Shown one piece after another: positions 1 through 6,759 of a stretch of DNA of 17,652 bases (its first letter is position 1; the number at the start of each line of letters is the position of its first letter). The notes below the pieces were generated by a model that worked only from the letters and a program-made list of their open reading frames with translations, was not told the DNA's origin and ran no database searches. This DNA is from Alphaproteobacteria bacterium. Its GTDB lineage: Bacteria; Pseudomonadota; Alphaproteobacteria; UBA828. The stretch lies in contig JAJDVB010000057.1 in the NCBI GenBank assembly GCA_022826345.1, positions 1-17,652 on the forward strand, in the 5' to 3' direction. Both the position numbers and the translations under genes were made by a program.

Positions 1-220
1 GCCGCGCCCGCATCCCGATCAAGGGGGTAGGTCGGCACTACACGCGGATCCGGAGACGCAAAGCCCGGAAATCCGCCATTTCTCCGGCCGGAAACCCGTC
101 AAATTAGTTGAAATGCCCGCTCAGTTGCGGAAGTCGGGTTAAATCCCGCAAAACCAGTCGTCTCCTCCGTCCTTCAAGCAACACCACAGCGACTGAAGAT
201 CGCGACGCGGCCAACCCCCG

Positions 221-1135
221 CTACCTCGGCCGCACCCTCAGCGGACAGTTCACCAGCTTTCCGGAACCTGAGGCCTGTTGCATGCATTTCGCCACGTCCA
301 TGCCGTGTCTTTCCCAAACCAGGCCCTTCCACCCCTTCGTCCCGTCGGGCACCACTTCCAAGTGGTGTTGACCGACCAGCCCGACCGCGACCAGCAGCGG
401 CGCTGCCACGGCACCCGCCAGCCAAGCACGCCAGCTTCCCCTGTCCCTGCCCATTTCCCGCGCCCAGTTGAAGTCCCTCGCGTGCGTATGGAGCTTGTCC
501 GAGAATTCCTCCAGCACCGCGATCAGCTTCGGAACGTCTCCCTCCTTCACGGAGGGTAGCTTTTCGCGTAGCTCCCCCACGCTCTCCCTCAAGGAGCCGA
601 CCGACGTCGCGAGGGCCGCAACCTCACCCTTCTCGAACACCGGGATCAGGGCCTTGAGGCCCTTCACGCCATCGGTGAGCACCTGCAACATCATTTCGCT
701 GCCCTCGCGGTTGGCCTGCGACACGCCGTCCAGCCGCAAGGCAATCTCCTCGCGGACCGTCTCCGTCATCCCCTCGGCCAGGTCCTCGACCGCTCGCCTC
801 ACCTCGGCAAATGCCTGCCGGTCCGGCTGCCCCTCCTTCGGCCTAGCCGCCGGCTCGCCGCTGACACCCGTTTCATTTTCCGCAGCGCTCTTCGCGGCAT
901 CATCGCCTGGCGGCGCGACCTCCTCCGATCGGGCTTTCTCCCCATGGACCTGCGAGCCTTCCTCCGCCTCGCTTGCTGCCACGGCCTCGCCGCCACCGTC
1001 CCCGACATCACCGGCTTTCGATGCCCCTGCCTCGCCGTCGGTCGAGCCCGCCGCCGCAAGCTCGGCCGACGCCTCGAGCGGTTTGTCCTCCCCGGCTTCG
1101 CCGTCATCGTCTGGATCCAGGCCCACCTCTTCCAA
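221..1135 (-). CDS. Acidic, coiled-coil, single-TM hypothetical protein (plasmid/conjugation accessory type)
   Basis: About 304 residues. The N-terminal 130 or so residues are low-complexity, rich in Ala, Gly, Glu and Asp, and probably disordered. A helical, heptad-like region follows (AFAEVRRAVEDLAEGM through KLIAVLEEFSDKLHTHA). Near the C-terminus is one predicted membrane helix (WLAGAVAAPLLVAVGLV), then a short tail with two cysteines (VAKCMQ and VNCPLRVR). This architecture resembles small relaxase-neighbour proteins of alphaproteobacterial plasmids (DUF6118-like). That is a resemblance from memory, not a demonstrated homology. The start is uncertain: there is no good ATG. TTG at 1135 or GTG at 1126 would make the gene overlap the 3' end of the Cys-repeat gene by about 23-32 bases in another frame. 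An in-frame ATG at 1285 would require a long out-of-frame overlap with the Cys repeats and is unlikely. The function is unknown. Confidence 0.6.
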   Translation of the reverse strand: MEEVGLDPDDDGEAGEDKPLEASAELAAAGSTDGEAGASKAGDVGDGGGEAVAASEAEEGSQVHGEKARSEEVAPPGDDAAKSAAENETGVSGEPAARPKEGQPDRQAFAEVRRAVEDLAEGMTETVREEIALRLDGVSQANREGSEMMLQVLTDGVKGLKALIPVFEKGEVAALATSVGSLRESVGELREKLPSVKEGDVPKLIAVLEEFSDKLHTHARDFNWAREMGRDRGSWRAWLAGAVAAPLLVAVGLVGQHHLEVVPDGTKGWKGLVWERHGMDVAKCMQQASGSGKLVNCPLRVRPR

Positions 1136-2012
1136 GCCGTCGCGCCCCGCACCTGACGCAGATCCCGGCGGCCCGGCGGGCGTCGTAGCGGGCGCGTGCG
1201 GCGTCCCGGCAGGACTGGCACTCCGCCGCCCCGTTGGCCGGCTTGCCGCAGCTCGTGCAGTCGCCCCGGGCGCGCCGCTCGGCATAGCGCCGGCGGTCGG
1301 CCTCGCGATGCGCTTCCGGGTCGCGCTGGCGCCGCTCGTTCCGGGCGGCGGCGCAGGGGACGCAATAGGCCGCCCCGCCGGTCATCGGCGCCGCGCAGTC
1401 CTCGCAGAGGCCGGCGGCCTTACGTTCGGCCCGGCGCGCGCGCTTCGCGGCCCGCCGGTCGTCGCGGCAGGGCTCGCACATCGACCGGCCCTCCTCCGGC
1501 GCGACATTGCCGCAGCGGATGCAGAGCCCGGCGACCCGGCGTTCGGCACGACGGCGACGGCCGCGCTCGCGGTCGGCTTCACGCGCGGCTTCGGAATCGC
1601 GCCGGGGCTTGCCCGCGGCCCTCGCCCTGGCGTGACGGGCGCGGTCGGCGGCGAGGCGGCGCTCGGCGCAAGGTCCGCACTGGGTCCGCTCCGGGAGTGC
1701 CGGGGCCCGGCCGCACTTGACGCAGAGGCCCGCGGCCTTGCGCTCGGCGTGCTGACGACGATCTCGCTCGCGGTCGGCACGGCGCCTCGCTTCGGGGTCG
1801 CGCACCGGGTTGCCCTCGGCCCGGAGGCGTTCGGCGCGGGCACGCTCGGCGGCCCTGGCTTTCTCGCCGCAGGAAGCGCAGATGCTGCGATCGTGTGCGG
1901 GCCGGCGCTTGCCGCACTTGACGCACAGGCCGCGCTCCCTGCGTTCCGCGACGCGCCGGTGGTAGCTCGCCAGTTTGCGCTGCCGCCGCGCGGTGGAGTC
2001 CTGACCGGCCAT
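1104..2012 (-). CDS. Tandem double-CxxC zinc-knuckle repeat protein with truncated last unit
   Basis: 302 residues, starting at an ATG preceded by AGGAGG at good spacing. The protein is a chain of units of roughly 45-65 residues, each with two CxxC pairs separated by about 11 residues (C30/C33 with C45/C48; C97/C100 with C112/C115; C164/C167 with C179/C182; C203/C206 with C217/C220; C252/C255 with C265/C268). The linkers are very Arg/Ala-rich (for example RKAAGLCVKCG). Each unit probably binds one Zn. A sixth unit begins at C285/C288 but lacks its second pair, and the ORF ends 14 residues later with a low-complexity tail. Such repeat proteins occur on alphaproteobacterial plasmids near conjugation genes; their role is unknown to me. 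The basic linkers suggest nucleic-acid binding, which is inference. The 3' end overlaps the next gene in a different frame, so truncation by recombination or a frameshift is possible. Confidence 0.75.
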   Translation of the reverse strand: MAGQDSTARRQRKLASYHRRVAERRERGLCVKCGKRRPAHDRSICASCGEKARAAERARAERLRAEGNPVRDPEARRRADRERDRRQHAERKAAGLCVKCGRAPALPERTQCGPCAERRLAADRARHARARAAGKPRRDSEAAREADRERGRRRRAERRVAGLCIRCGNVAPEEGRSMCEPCRDDRRAAKRARRAERKAAGLCEDCAAPMTGGAAYCVPCAAARNERRQRDPEAHREADRRRYAERRARGDCTSCGKPANGAAECQSCRDAARARYDARRAAGICVRCGARRLGRGGPGSRR

Positions 2013-2117
2013 GACGGCCTCCTACCTGCCAATCCGGAAACGGACGGAGGACGCCCCGCCGGCAACGCTACCCATCGGTCGGGGGCGGGCCGGCAGGACG
2101 TCCTCGGGAGGAAGGGA

Positions 2118-2444
2118 TCAGCCCTTCTGCTTGCGGTCGCAGAAAAGGCCCAGGGCCACCGAACCCCAGGCCTGGCGGCCGCCGCGGGTCTTGAGGCCGG
2201 TGCAGATGATGATCTCCGTGCGGTCGGGACGCATCGCCTCGACCTCCTTGCGCGAGACGACCTTGTGTTTCGCCTTGCGCCGGCCCTTCGCCGCGAGCGC
2301 CTCGGCGGGGGCGGGAACGATGTCGCCGTCCGCGCGGGCCCGGAACCGCTCGACCACATAGCGGTCGTCGGCCAGGCCGGTGCCGAAGAAATGAACCAGA
2401 AACGTCTCCGCCGTGTTGCCGGGCATCGCCATGGCTGCCGTCAT
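2118..2444 (-). CDS. Hypothetical protein, 108 aa
   Basis: I do not recognise the family. The start is the ATG at 2444, preceded by AAGGAG eight bases upstream; a longer frame reaching back to 2714 runs through Pro/Ser/Arg-rich translation and has no such site. The product begins MTAAMAMPGNTAETFLVHFF, has a central basic segment (GRRKAKHKVVSRKE), then a hydrophobic strand-like segment with one Cys (TEIIICTGLKTRGG) and a final cysteine in GLFCDRKQKG. No signal peptide or membrane helix is apparent. It lies about 105 bases upstream of the Cys-repeat gene on the same strand, so the two and the following membrane protein may form one operon. A plasmid/conjugation accessory role is suggested only by this company. 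Confidence 0.6.
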   Translation of the reverse strand: MTAAMAMPGNTAETFLVHFFGTGLADDRYVVERFRARADGDIVPAPAEALAAKGRRKAKHKVVSRKEVEAMRPDRTEIIICTGLKTRGGRQAWGSVALGLFCDRKQKG

Positions 2445-2854
2445 GGTGCCGTCTCCTTCGTGCCGATGATGGAAAACGGCGGCGGGACATCCTCCCCCGG
2501 ACATCCGACCGCCGCCCCGTTCACGGCCGCTCCTCCCCTCTCGGCGGCGCGAACCCGCATTGCGGAGAGGACGGTCGGATCGGCCGTCGCGGCAGGACAG
2601 GTGGAGCGCGGTTGAAGAGGGCGGATAGACGGCTGCGCAGCAAGCAGATGTTGAAATCGTTGGCGGAGGGTGGAAAGAAGACCCGGCGGCTAGGCGAGCG
2701 TCTGTTGGATGCATCGTGCTATGGCGGCACGATCGCTCGCATTGGAGCGGCGCGACGGCCTACCTAACTCTGCGGTCTTCGGCGCACGCATACGGCGAAG
2801 GGGCGGTGGCGATAGCTGATGGCTGTTCGAGGGAGGGGACGGGACGAGGGTCGA
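2445..2854. other. 410-base intergenic stretch between conjugation-type genes and the defence operon
   Basis: No convincing complete gene. It holds a GC-rich inverted repeat (listed separately). It also holds a plus-strand open frame from about 2582 to a TAA just before 2770, whose last 50 codons read like a basic protein tail (LRSKQMLKSLAEGGKKTRRL) but which lacks a plausible start with a ribosome-binding site; it could be a gene remnant. No intrinsic terminator with a T-run was found after the helicase stop at 2855. This may be the seam between two separately acquired segments. Confidence 0.5.
2478..2516. repeat. GC-rich inverted repeat containing a direct repeat
   Basis: GGCGGCGG at 2478-2485 pairs with CCGCCGCC at 2509-2516 across a 23-base loop. 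GGACATCC occurs twice, at 2485-2492 and 2499-2506, on one side of the helix axis. It lies 34-72 bases upstream of the ATG of the 108-aa gene, where a leader or operator would be. In a GC-rich genome an 8-bp arm of this composition can arise by chance. Confidence 0.35.
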
Positions 2855-4600
2855 TCAAAGGTCAAGGGCTTCGATGGTGTTGGCGCCGAACCAGTCGTTT
2901 ACTGTCTGTAGGGCAGCACCGGAAAGCAGTTGGGTGAAGAGGACGGCTAATCGCTTCTTCGGCCTTGAGCAGGTGACGTAGAAGAGGTTTCGATTGCGCT
3001 CGAAGGCGTCCTGTCTGTTGGCGGGAATAACGAGAGGCTCGGCAGCCAGTTCGAGCATTTGGCCGAAGTTGTAGCGATTCCAGCCTCTGCCAACGACCAC
3101 GAGCACGTTGTCGAATTCGGCGCCCTTGACGCCGTGCTTGGTCTCGAACGGGGAGTGTCCTGAGAGATAGCGGCAGAGCGCAACGATCTCCTGGTATGGA
3201 ACGGCGTGGAGGTCGTCGAGCTCCTTCAGCGGGCGAGGCATGTCCTCGTCAGGCTCCGGAACGAACTCCCGCAATTCGCGCTCGCGCCGCTCCACTGCGT
3301 CGGGAACCCGCGGCCGGCGCACTGCGAGCAGGTGGTGCAGCACGTCGCCGACCGTCGCGTTGTCTCTCAGCTCGATTAGCCTGTCCATGGCTTCGGACCA
3401 CTTGCATTTGTCGTCGTGAGCGCGGATCGCCGGCACGCTGGAGCCGAGCGCACGAAACATCTCGCCATACTTCTGTAAGAGGTAGGCGTTGCAGGCCGGT
3501 TCCAGAGCGTCGGCGAAGTAGGCGATATGCGGATGCTCCTTGTTGGTGAAGGACTCATTGAACCTGAAGACCTCGAGAATGTTGGGGTAGCCCTGCCTGC
3601 CTGCGAGGACTCGGTGCGTGAGCATCAGGATCTTGGTGGTCTCGGGAGAGAGGTCCCAACCCTCACGTTCAAGACGGTCGACGACAGTCTGAAGCGCGTT
3701 CTCTGCGACCTCGGCAGGCAGATCGCCGCTCCAGTGGGCGCCGCCGCGGCGCTGGCCTGGCCAGGCGTTGGTGTGAAAGAGGCGGACCTCGCCTTCCGCG
3801 TCCGGATCGACGACGGACTGAGGCAATTCGGGGCGCATGCGGTTGAGGCAGTCGACGATGGTCGGAACGGAGCGGAAGTTCGCCTCCTTGCCGATCACGG
3901 TGAGTCCCGGATGGTCGATTTTTCCACAGCCGTTGCCGTAAATCTTCTGCCAATGGTCGCCGAAGAACCCGAATTGCGGCGAGTTCGCTCGGCCAAGAAA
4001 GTGGTGCTTGATGGAGTCAATCCAGCCGTGGTCTGTGTCCTGGTACTCGTCGATCAGGATGATCGGATACCTCTCGGCCAAGATGCGCCTGAATTTGGTG
4101 TTGTCCATGAGCGCGATGGTCAGGATGAGGACATCGTCGTGATGGATGGAGATGCGGGCGTCGTTGATGCTTCTGTGCCCGAGCTCGTACTCAATTCGGT
4201 GCTCTCCGACGTCGCCAACTTCGGCGAGCTTTTCAGGCCAGTGTTCGAGGTCAGGCAGGCGTTCGCGGAGCTGTCTCTGGAAGCTGACGATGAGGGACCA
4301 GCAGAATGCGTGGATGGTGTTGCAATGGATGATCGGGCTGCGGTCGGTGCGGGCCTCGATTTCGTCCTTGGCAACGTTCGTGAAGGTGATGCAAGCGATC
4401 CGTTGGTGGCGTTGCGGCAGGGTGTGACGGTAGCGGTCGATAAGGAACTGAAGCGCCTTCACGAGTGTGTAGGTCTTGCCGGCGCCGGCGCCGGCTTCGA
4501 CGAGGAAGCTTTCCCCGTGCTCAAGGCAGCGATGAACTTGCTCGAGGGCTCTCTGACTAGCCTCCTCGGCCGGGTTCATGGGTTGGGCGGGCTCAACCAT
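2855..4600 (-). CDS. UvrD/PcrA-like superfamily 1 helicase, GajB-like
   Basis: 581 residues with a full set of SF1A helicase motifs. Walker A/motif I is GAGAGKT at residues 37-43, motif Ia ITFTNVAKDE near 71-80, motif II DEYQDTD at 184-190, motif III GDHWQKIYG at 214-222, motif IV NFRS at 241-244, motif V KHGVKGAEFDNVLV near 488-501 and motif VI YVTCSRPKKR near 541-550. The nucleotide-binding and hydrolysis residues all look intact. The start at 4600 is supported by GGAGG six bases upstream. It overlaps the stop of the nuclease gene by 8 bases (ATGGTTGA), so the two are translationally coupled. An OLD-family nuclease followed by a UvrD-like helicase is the Gabija (GajA-GajB) layout, in which the helicase-like subunit joins the nuclease in anti-phage defence. 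At 581 aa it is longer than the best-studied GajB. Alternatives are a class 2 OLD partner helicase outside Gabija proper, or a start at the Met at 4579. Confidence 0.88.
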   Translation of the reverse strand: MVEPAQPMNPAEEASQRALEQVHRCLEHGESFLVEAGAGAGKTYTLVKALQFLIDRYRHTLPQRHQRIACITFTNVAKDEIEARTDRSPIIHCNTIHAFCWSLIVSFQRQLRERLPDLEHWPEKLAEVGDVGEHRIEYELGHRSINDARISIHHDDVLILTIALMDNTKFRRILAERYPIILIDEYQDTDHGWIDSIKHHFLGRANSPQFGFFGDHWQKIYGNGCGKIDHPGLTVIGKEANFRSVPTIVDCLNRMRPELPQSVVDPDAEGEVRLFHTNAWPGQRRGGAHWSGDLPAEVAENALQTVVDRLEREGWDLSPETTKILMLTHRVLAGRQGYPNILEVFRFNESFTNKEHPHIAYFADALEPACNAYLLQKYGEMFRALGSSVPAIRAHDDKCKWSEAMDRLIELRDNATVGDVLHHLLAVRRPRVPDAVERRERELREFVPEPDEDMPRPLKELDDLHAVPYQEIVALCRYLSGHSPFETKHGVKGAEFDNVLVVVGRGWNRYNFGQMLELAAEPLVIPANRQDAFERNRNLFYVTCSRPKKRLAVLFTQLLSGAALQTVNDWFGANTIEALDL

Positions 4601-6644
4601 CGTGCGCCTCCGCCGCCTTGGGGGTATCGACGACGGCCGCTGCCTGGCCGAGCCCCGCGTCGGTATTCGGAATGCCACCAACAGCGAGCCATTTCAATCC
4701 GTCGAGGATGTAGCCGGGCGGGGTCCACGCAGTTTCTTCGATGGCGTACTTGAGCGCGAACTCGGACTTCTTGATGGTGTTGAGTTTGTCCCATGCGCAT
4801 TGGGCCTGGTCGTCGGACGTGGCGCCTTCGATTCCGAACATGGCCGGGTTTGCCAGCATGAACGCGTCCTCGAAGGTCCGGCCGCAGGGACCGCCCTCAG
4901 CCTCAGGCCGCTGGAAGACGATGCGCCGGAGGTTCTCGACCTTCGCTGCGTCGTCTTTGGCGAGAAGGGCTGCGGGGGAGCAGTCGCCGTCATCGAACCA
5001 GGAATTCAGGCAGGCGTTGCTCGACGCGGTCCCCTGGTGCACCGGGCAGGCCTTGCGATCAGCGTTGACGGAGTCGAGGTCGGTGATGATGAGTGTGCGC
5101 AGCTCCAAGAAGTCGAGAAGAGCGAAGAATATGTGCGCGTAGGCGCCACCGACTTCCATCGTCGTCACGTACTGGCTGGAGAGGTTGGGCCCACCGGACT
5201 CGGCTTCCTCCAACTTTTCGATGATCACGGGCAGCAGCAGGCGCTCGCTTGTGCCTTCTATCAGCACGGCTTTGTCGGCGAAGAAAAGGTCGCAGCGTGT
5301 CAACGTCAGGTATTGGTGTAGGAACCTCCTGTGCTCTTCCAGCGTGTTTCGCAATCCCTCGCGCAAATCCTTGATCCTGGTGTGGCGCACGCCATTGACG
5401 GACGTGGGGAGGAAATAGCGGATCCCCGCGAAACCGGCTGCGTTGGCAATGTGGGAGGAATGGGTCGACACGATGAACTGGACCGGCCAAGGCAGGGGAG
5501 CGTCTTCGGCGGTGCTTAGCTGGTGGGCGATGTCCGAGATTTGGCGGATGAATACCTCCTGCATTTGTGGATGCAGATGCGCCTCGGGCTCCTCGATGAA
5601 CACGAGGTGGACCCCGGGCGCGGTCGGTTCCGCGCGGAAGGTGCGGTAGAAGCTGACAATCTGAAGCAAGATGAAGATGAGATTGCGTATGCCGAGGCCG
5701 GTATAGGACTCAGGCAGCAGGACGCCGTGGTGGCCGGGGTATCGCACCTTGGTGTGGCTCGAGAGGAGGCGTTCGACGTCGAGTGTGGTCTCGGGTTCGA
5801 GCTCGGAACCGTCGAGACCGGGATAGCCGAATTTGTGCAGGGTCGGCATCAGCTCTCGTAGCTTCTCCCTGAAGTCGCCCTGAATCGTGCTCTGTATGTC
5901 ATGCACGGCTTCCTGGAGGGCTTGGGCGATGAGCTGTTCTTGCTCGCCGGCGGTAGGCGACTTCGCGGCACTGAAGAGACCTGTAAGAATCTTGGCAAGG
6001 ACATCGGTGTCCCGCGAGGTGTCGTCGTCGAGCCCGCGCTGGGCGTTGATGAAACCCGTCCTCAGGAGGGCGCGGAGCGCGGTCATGGTCATCGGTTTTC
6101 GGTTGGTGTCGTCGTTGGGGTCTTCGGCCCATATGTTGTCCGTGAAGAGCTCGGGCACGCGTTCGCGAAGCTCCTGGAAGAAGGCGATGCGTTCGTGGAC
6201 GGTGAGATCGCCGGACGGCTGGCCGGCGAGCAGCGCCTCGATGGCGCCGTCGCGCAGCTCGTAGCGCGCCACGACCAGGGCCTCGTTGCAATCGGTGTCG
6301 AGGTCGATGATGAAGTCGCTGAGGGGGCCAAGCTCGGGTTGGCCGGGGTCGTAGTGGAACAGGAGCCGCAACTCGATGCTCGGAATGAGGGCGCGTACCT
6401 CGTCGTCGGGCCGTCCGGCGTTCCTCGCCGCGAGGGCGTCGCAGAAGCGGTCATAGGAGGCGCTTGAGAAGTCCTCGATCCGGAACTTGGGGGTCTGGTC
6501 CGCGAGGAACCGGCGAATTGCCTCGGACAGGGACGTCTTGCCGCTGTTGTTGCGCCCAACGATGAGGGTCGTCGGAGTTTCCAGCACTAGGTCGGCATCC
6601 GCCAAGAGGCGGAAGTTTCTGACTGTGACTTTGTGAAGGTGCAT
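4593..6644 (-). CDS. OLD-family ATPase/TOPRIM nuclease, GajA-like
   Basis: 683 residues. The N-terminal ABC-type ATPase has Walker A GRNNSGKT (30-37), a signature-like segment SYTGLGIRN (313-321), Walker B with catalytic Glu in LVFIEEPEAHLHP (347-359), and the H-loop STHSSH around H395. The C-terminal TOPRIM nuclease has EGTSE (E463, E467) and TDLDS (D522, D524), the acidic residues that bind metal in this family. Known family role: ATP-regulated DNA nicking or cleavage. Next to a UvrD-like helicase it corresponds to GajA of Gabija. It is longer than the about 580-residue reference GajA; the TOPRIM part includes a Cys-containing stretch (RKACPVHQGTASSNACLNSW). The start at 6644 begins the conserved HKVTVRNF strand. 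A GTG at 6737 would add 31 unconserved-looking residues, and neither start has a good ribosome-binding site. With the 6644 start, a 115-base gap separates it from the E1 gene, the largest in the operon. Confidence 0.88.
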   Translation of the reverse strand: MHLHKVTVRNFRLLADADLVLETPTTLIVGRNNSGKTSLSEAIRRFLADQTPKFRIEDFSSASYDRFCDALAARNAGRPDDEVRALIPSIELRLLFHYDPGQPELGPLSDFIIDLDTDCNEALVVARYELRDGAIEALLAGQPSGDLTVHERIAFFQELRERVPELFTDNIWAEDPNDDTNRKPMTMTALRALLRTGFINAQRGLDDDTSRDTDVLAKILTGLFSAAKSPTAGEQEQLIAQALQEAVHDIQSTIQGDFREKLRELMPTLHKFGYPGLDGSELEPETTLDVERLLSSHTKVRYPGHHGVLLPESYTGLGIRNLIFILLQIVSFYRTFRAEPTAPGVHLVFIEEPEAHLHPQMQEVFIRQISDIAHQLSTAEDAPLPWPVQFIVSTHSSHIANAAGFAGIRYFLPTSVNGVRHTRIKDLREGLRNTLEEHRRFLHQYLTLTRCDLFFADKAVLIEGTSERLLLPVIIEKLEEAESGGPNLSSQYVTTMEVGGAYAHIFFALLDFLELRTLIITDLDSVNADRKACPVHQGTASSNACLNSWFDDGDCSPAALLAKDDAAKVENLRRIVFQRPEAEGGPCGRTFEDAFMLANPAMFGIEGATSDDQAQCAWDKLNTIKKSEFALKYAIEETAWTPPGYILDGLKWLAVGGIPNTDAGLGQAAAVVDTPKAAEAHDG

Positions 6645-6759
6645 GTGCGGGCCTGTGTGTCGGGGGATATGCGTCAGGCTGGCGAGGTCGAGTTTCCCTG
6701 AAGATTCGAGAGTACGGTTCCCAGCAGTCGGAAGCACCGTGATTCGGAAGGGACTTGGG

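Noticed and set aside
3..107. Plus-strand 34-codon open frame at the left edge with a basic translation (IPIKGVGRHYTRIRRR)
   Set aside because: It could be the tail of a gene entering from outside, but it is too short to support and no family was recognised.
1104..2012. Reading the tandem Cys-unit DNA as a CRISPR-like or DNA-level repeat array
   Set aside because: The periodicity is at protein level, the spacing varies between units, and there are no conserved repeats with unique spacers.
468..2615. Very long plus-strand open frame (715 codons) opposite the left-end genes
   Set aside because: Antisense shadow of GC-rich minus-strand genes. The translation is Ala/Gly/Pro/Arg low-complexity, while the opposite strand has regular CxxC units and good ribosome-binding sites.
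3527..4753. 408-codon plus-strand open frame opposite the helicase
   Set aside because: The minus strand carries all SF1 helicase motifs; this frame is complementary and featureless.
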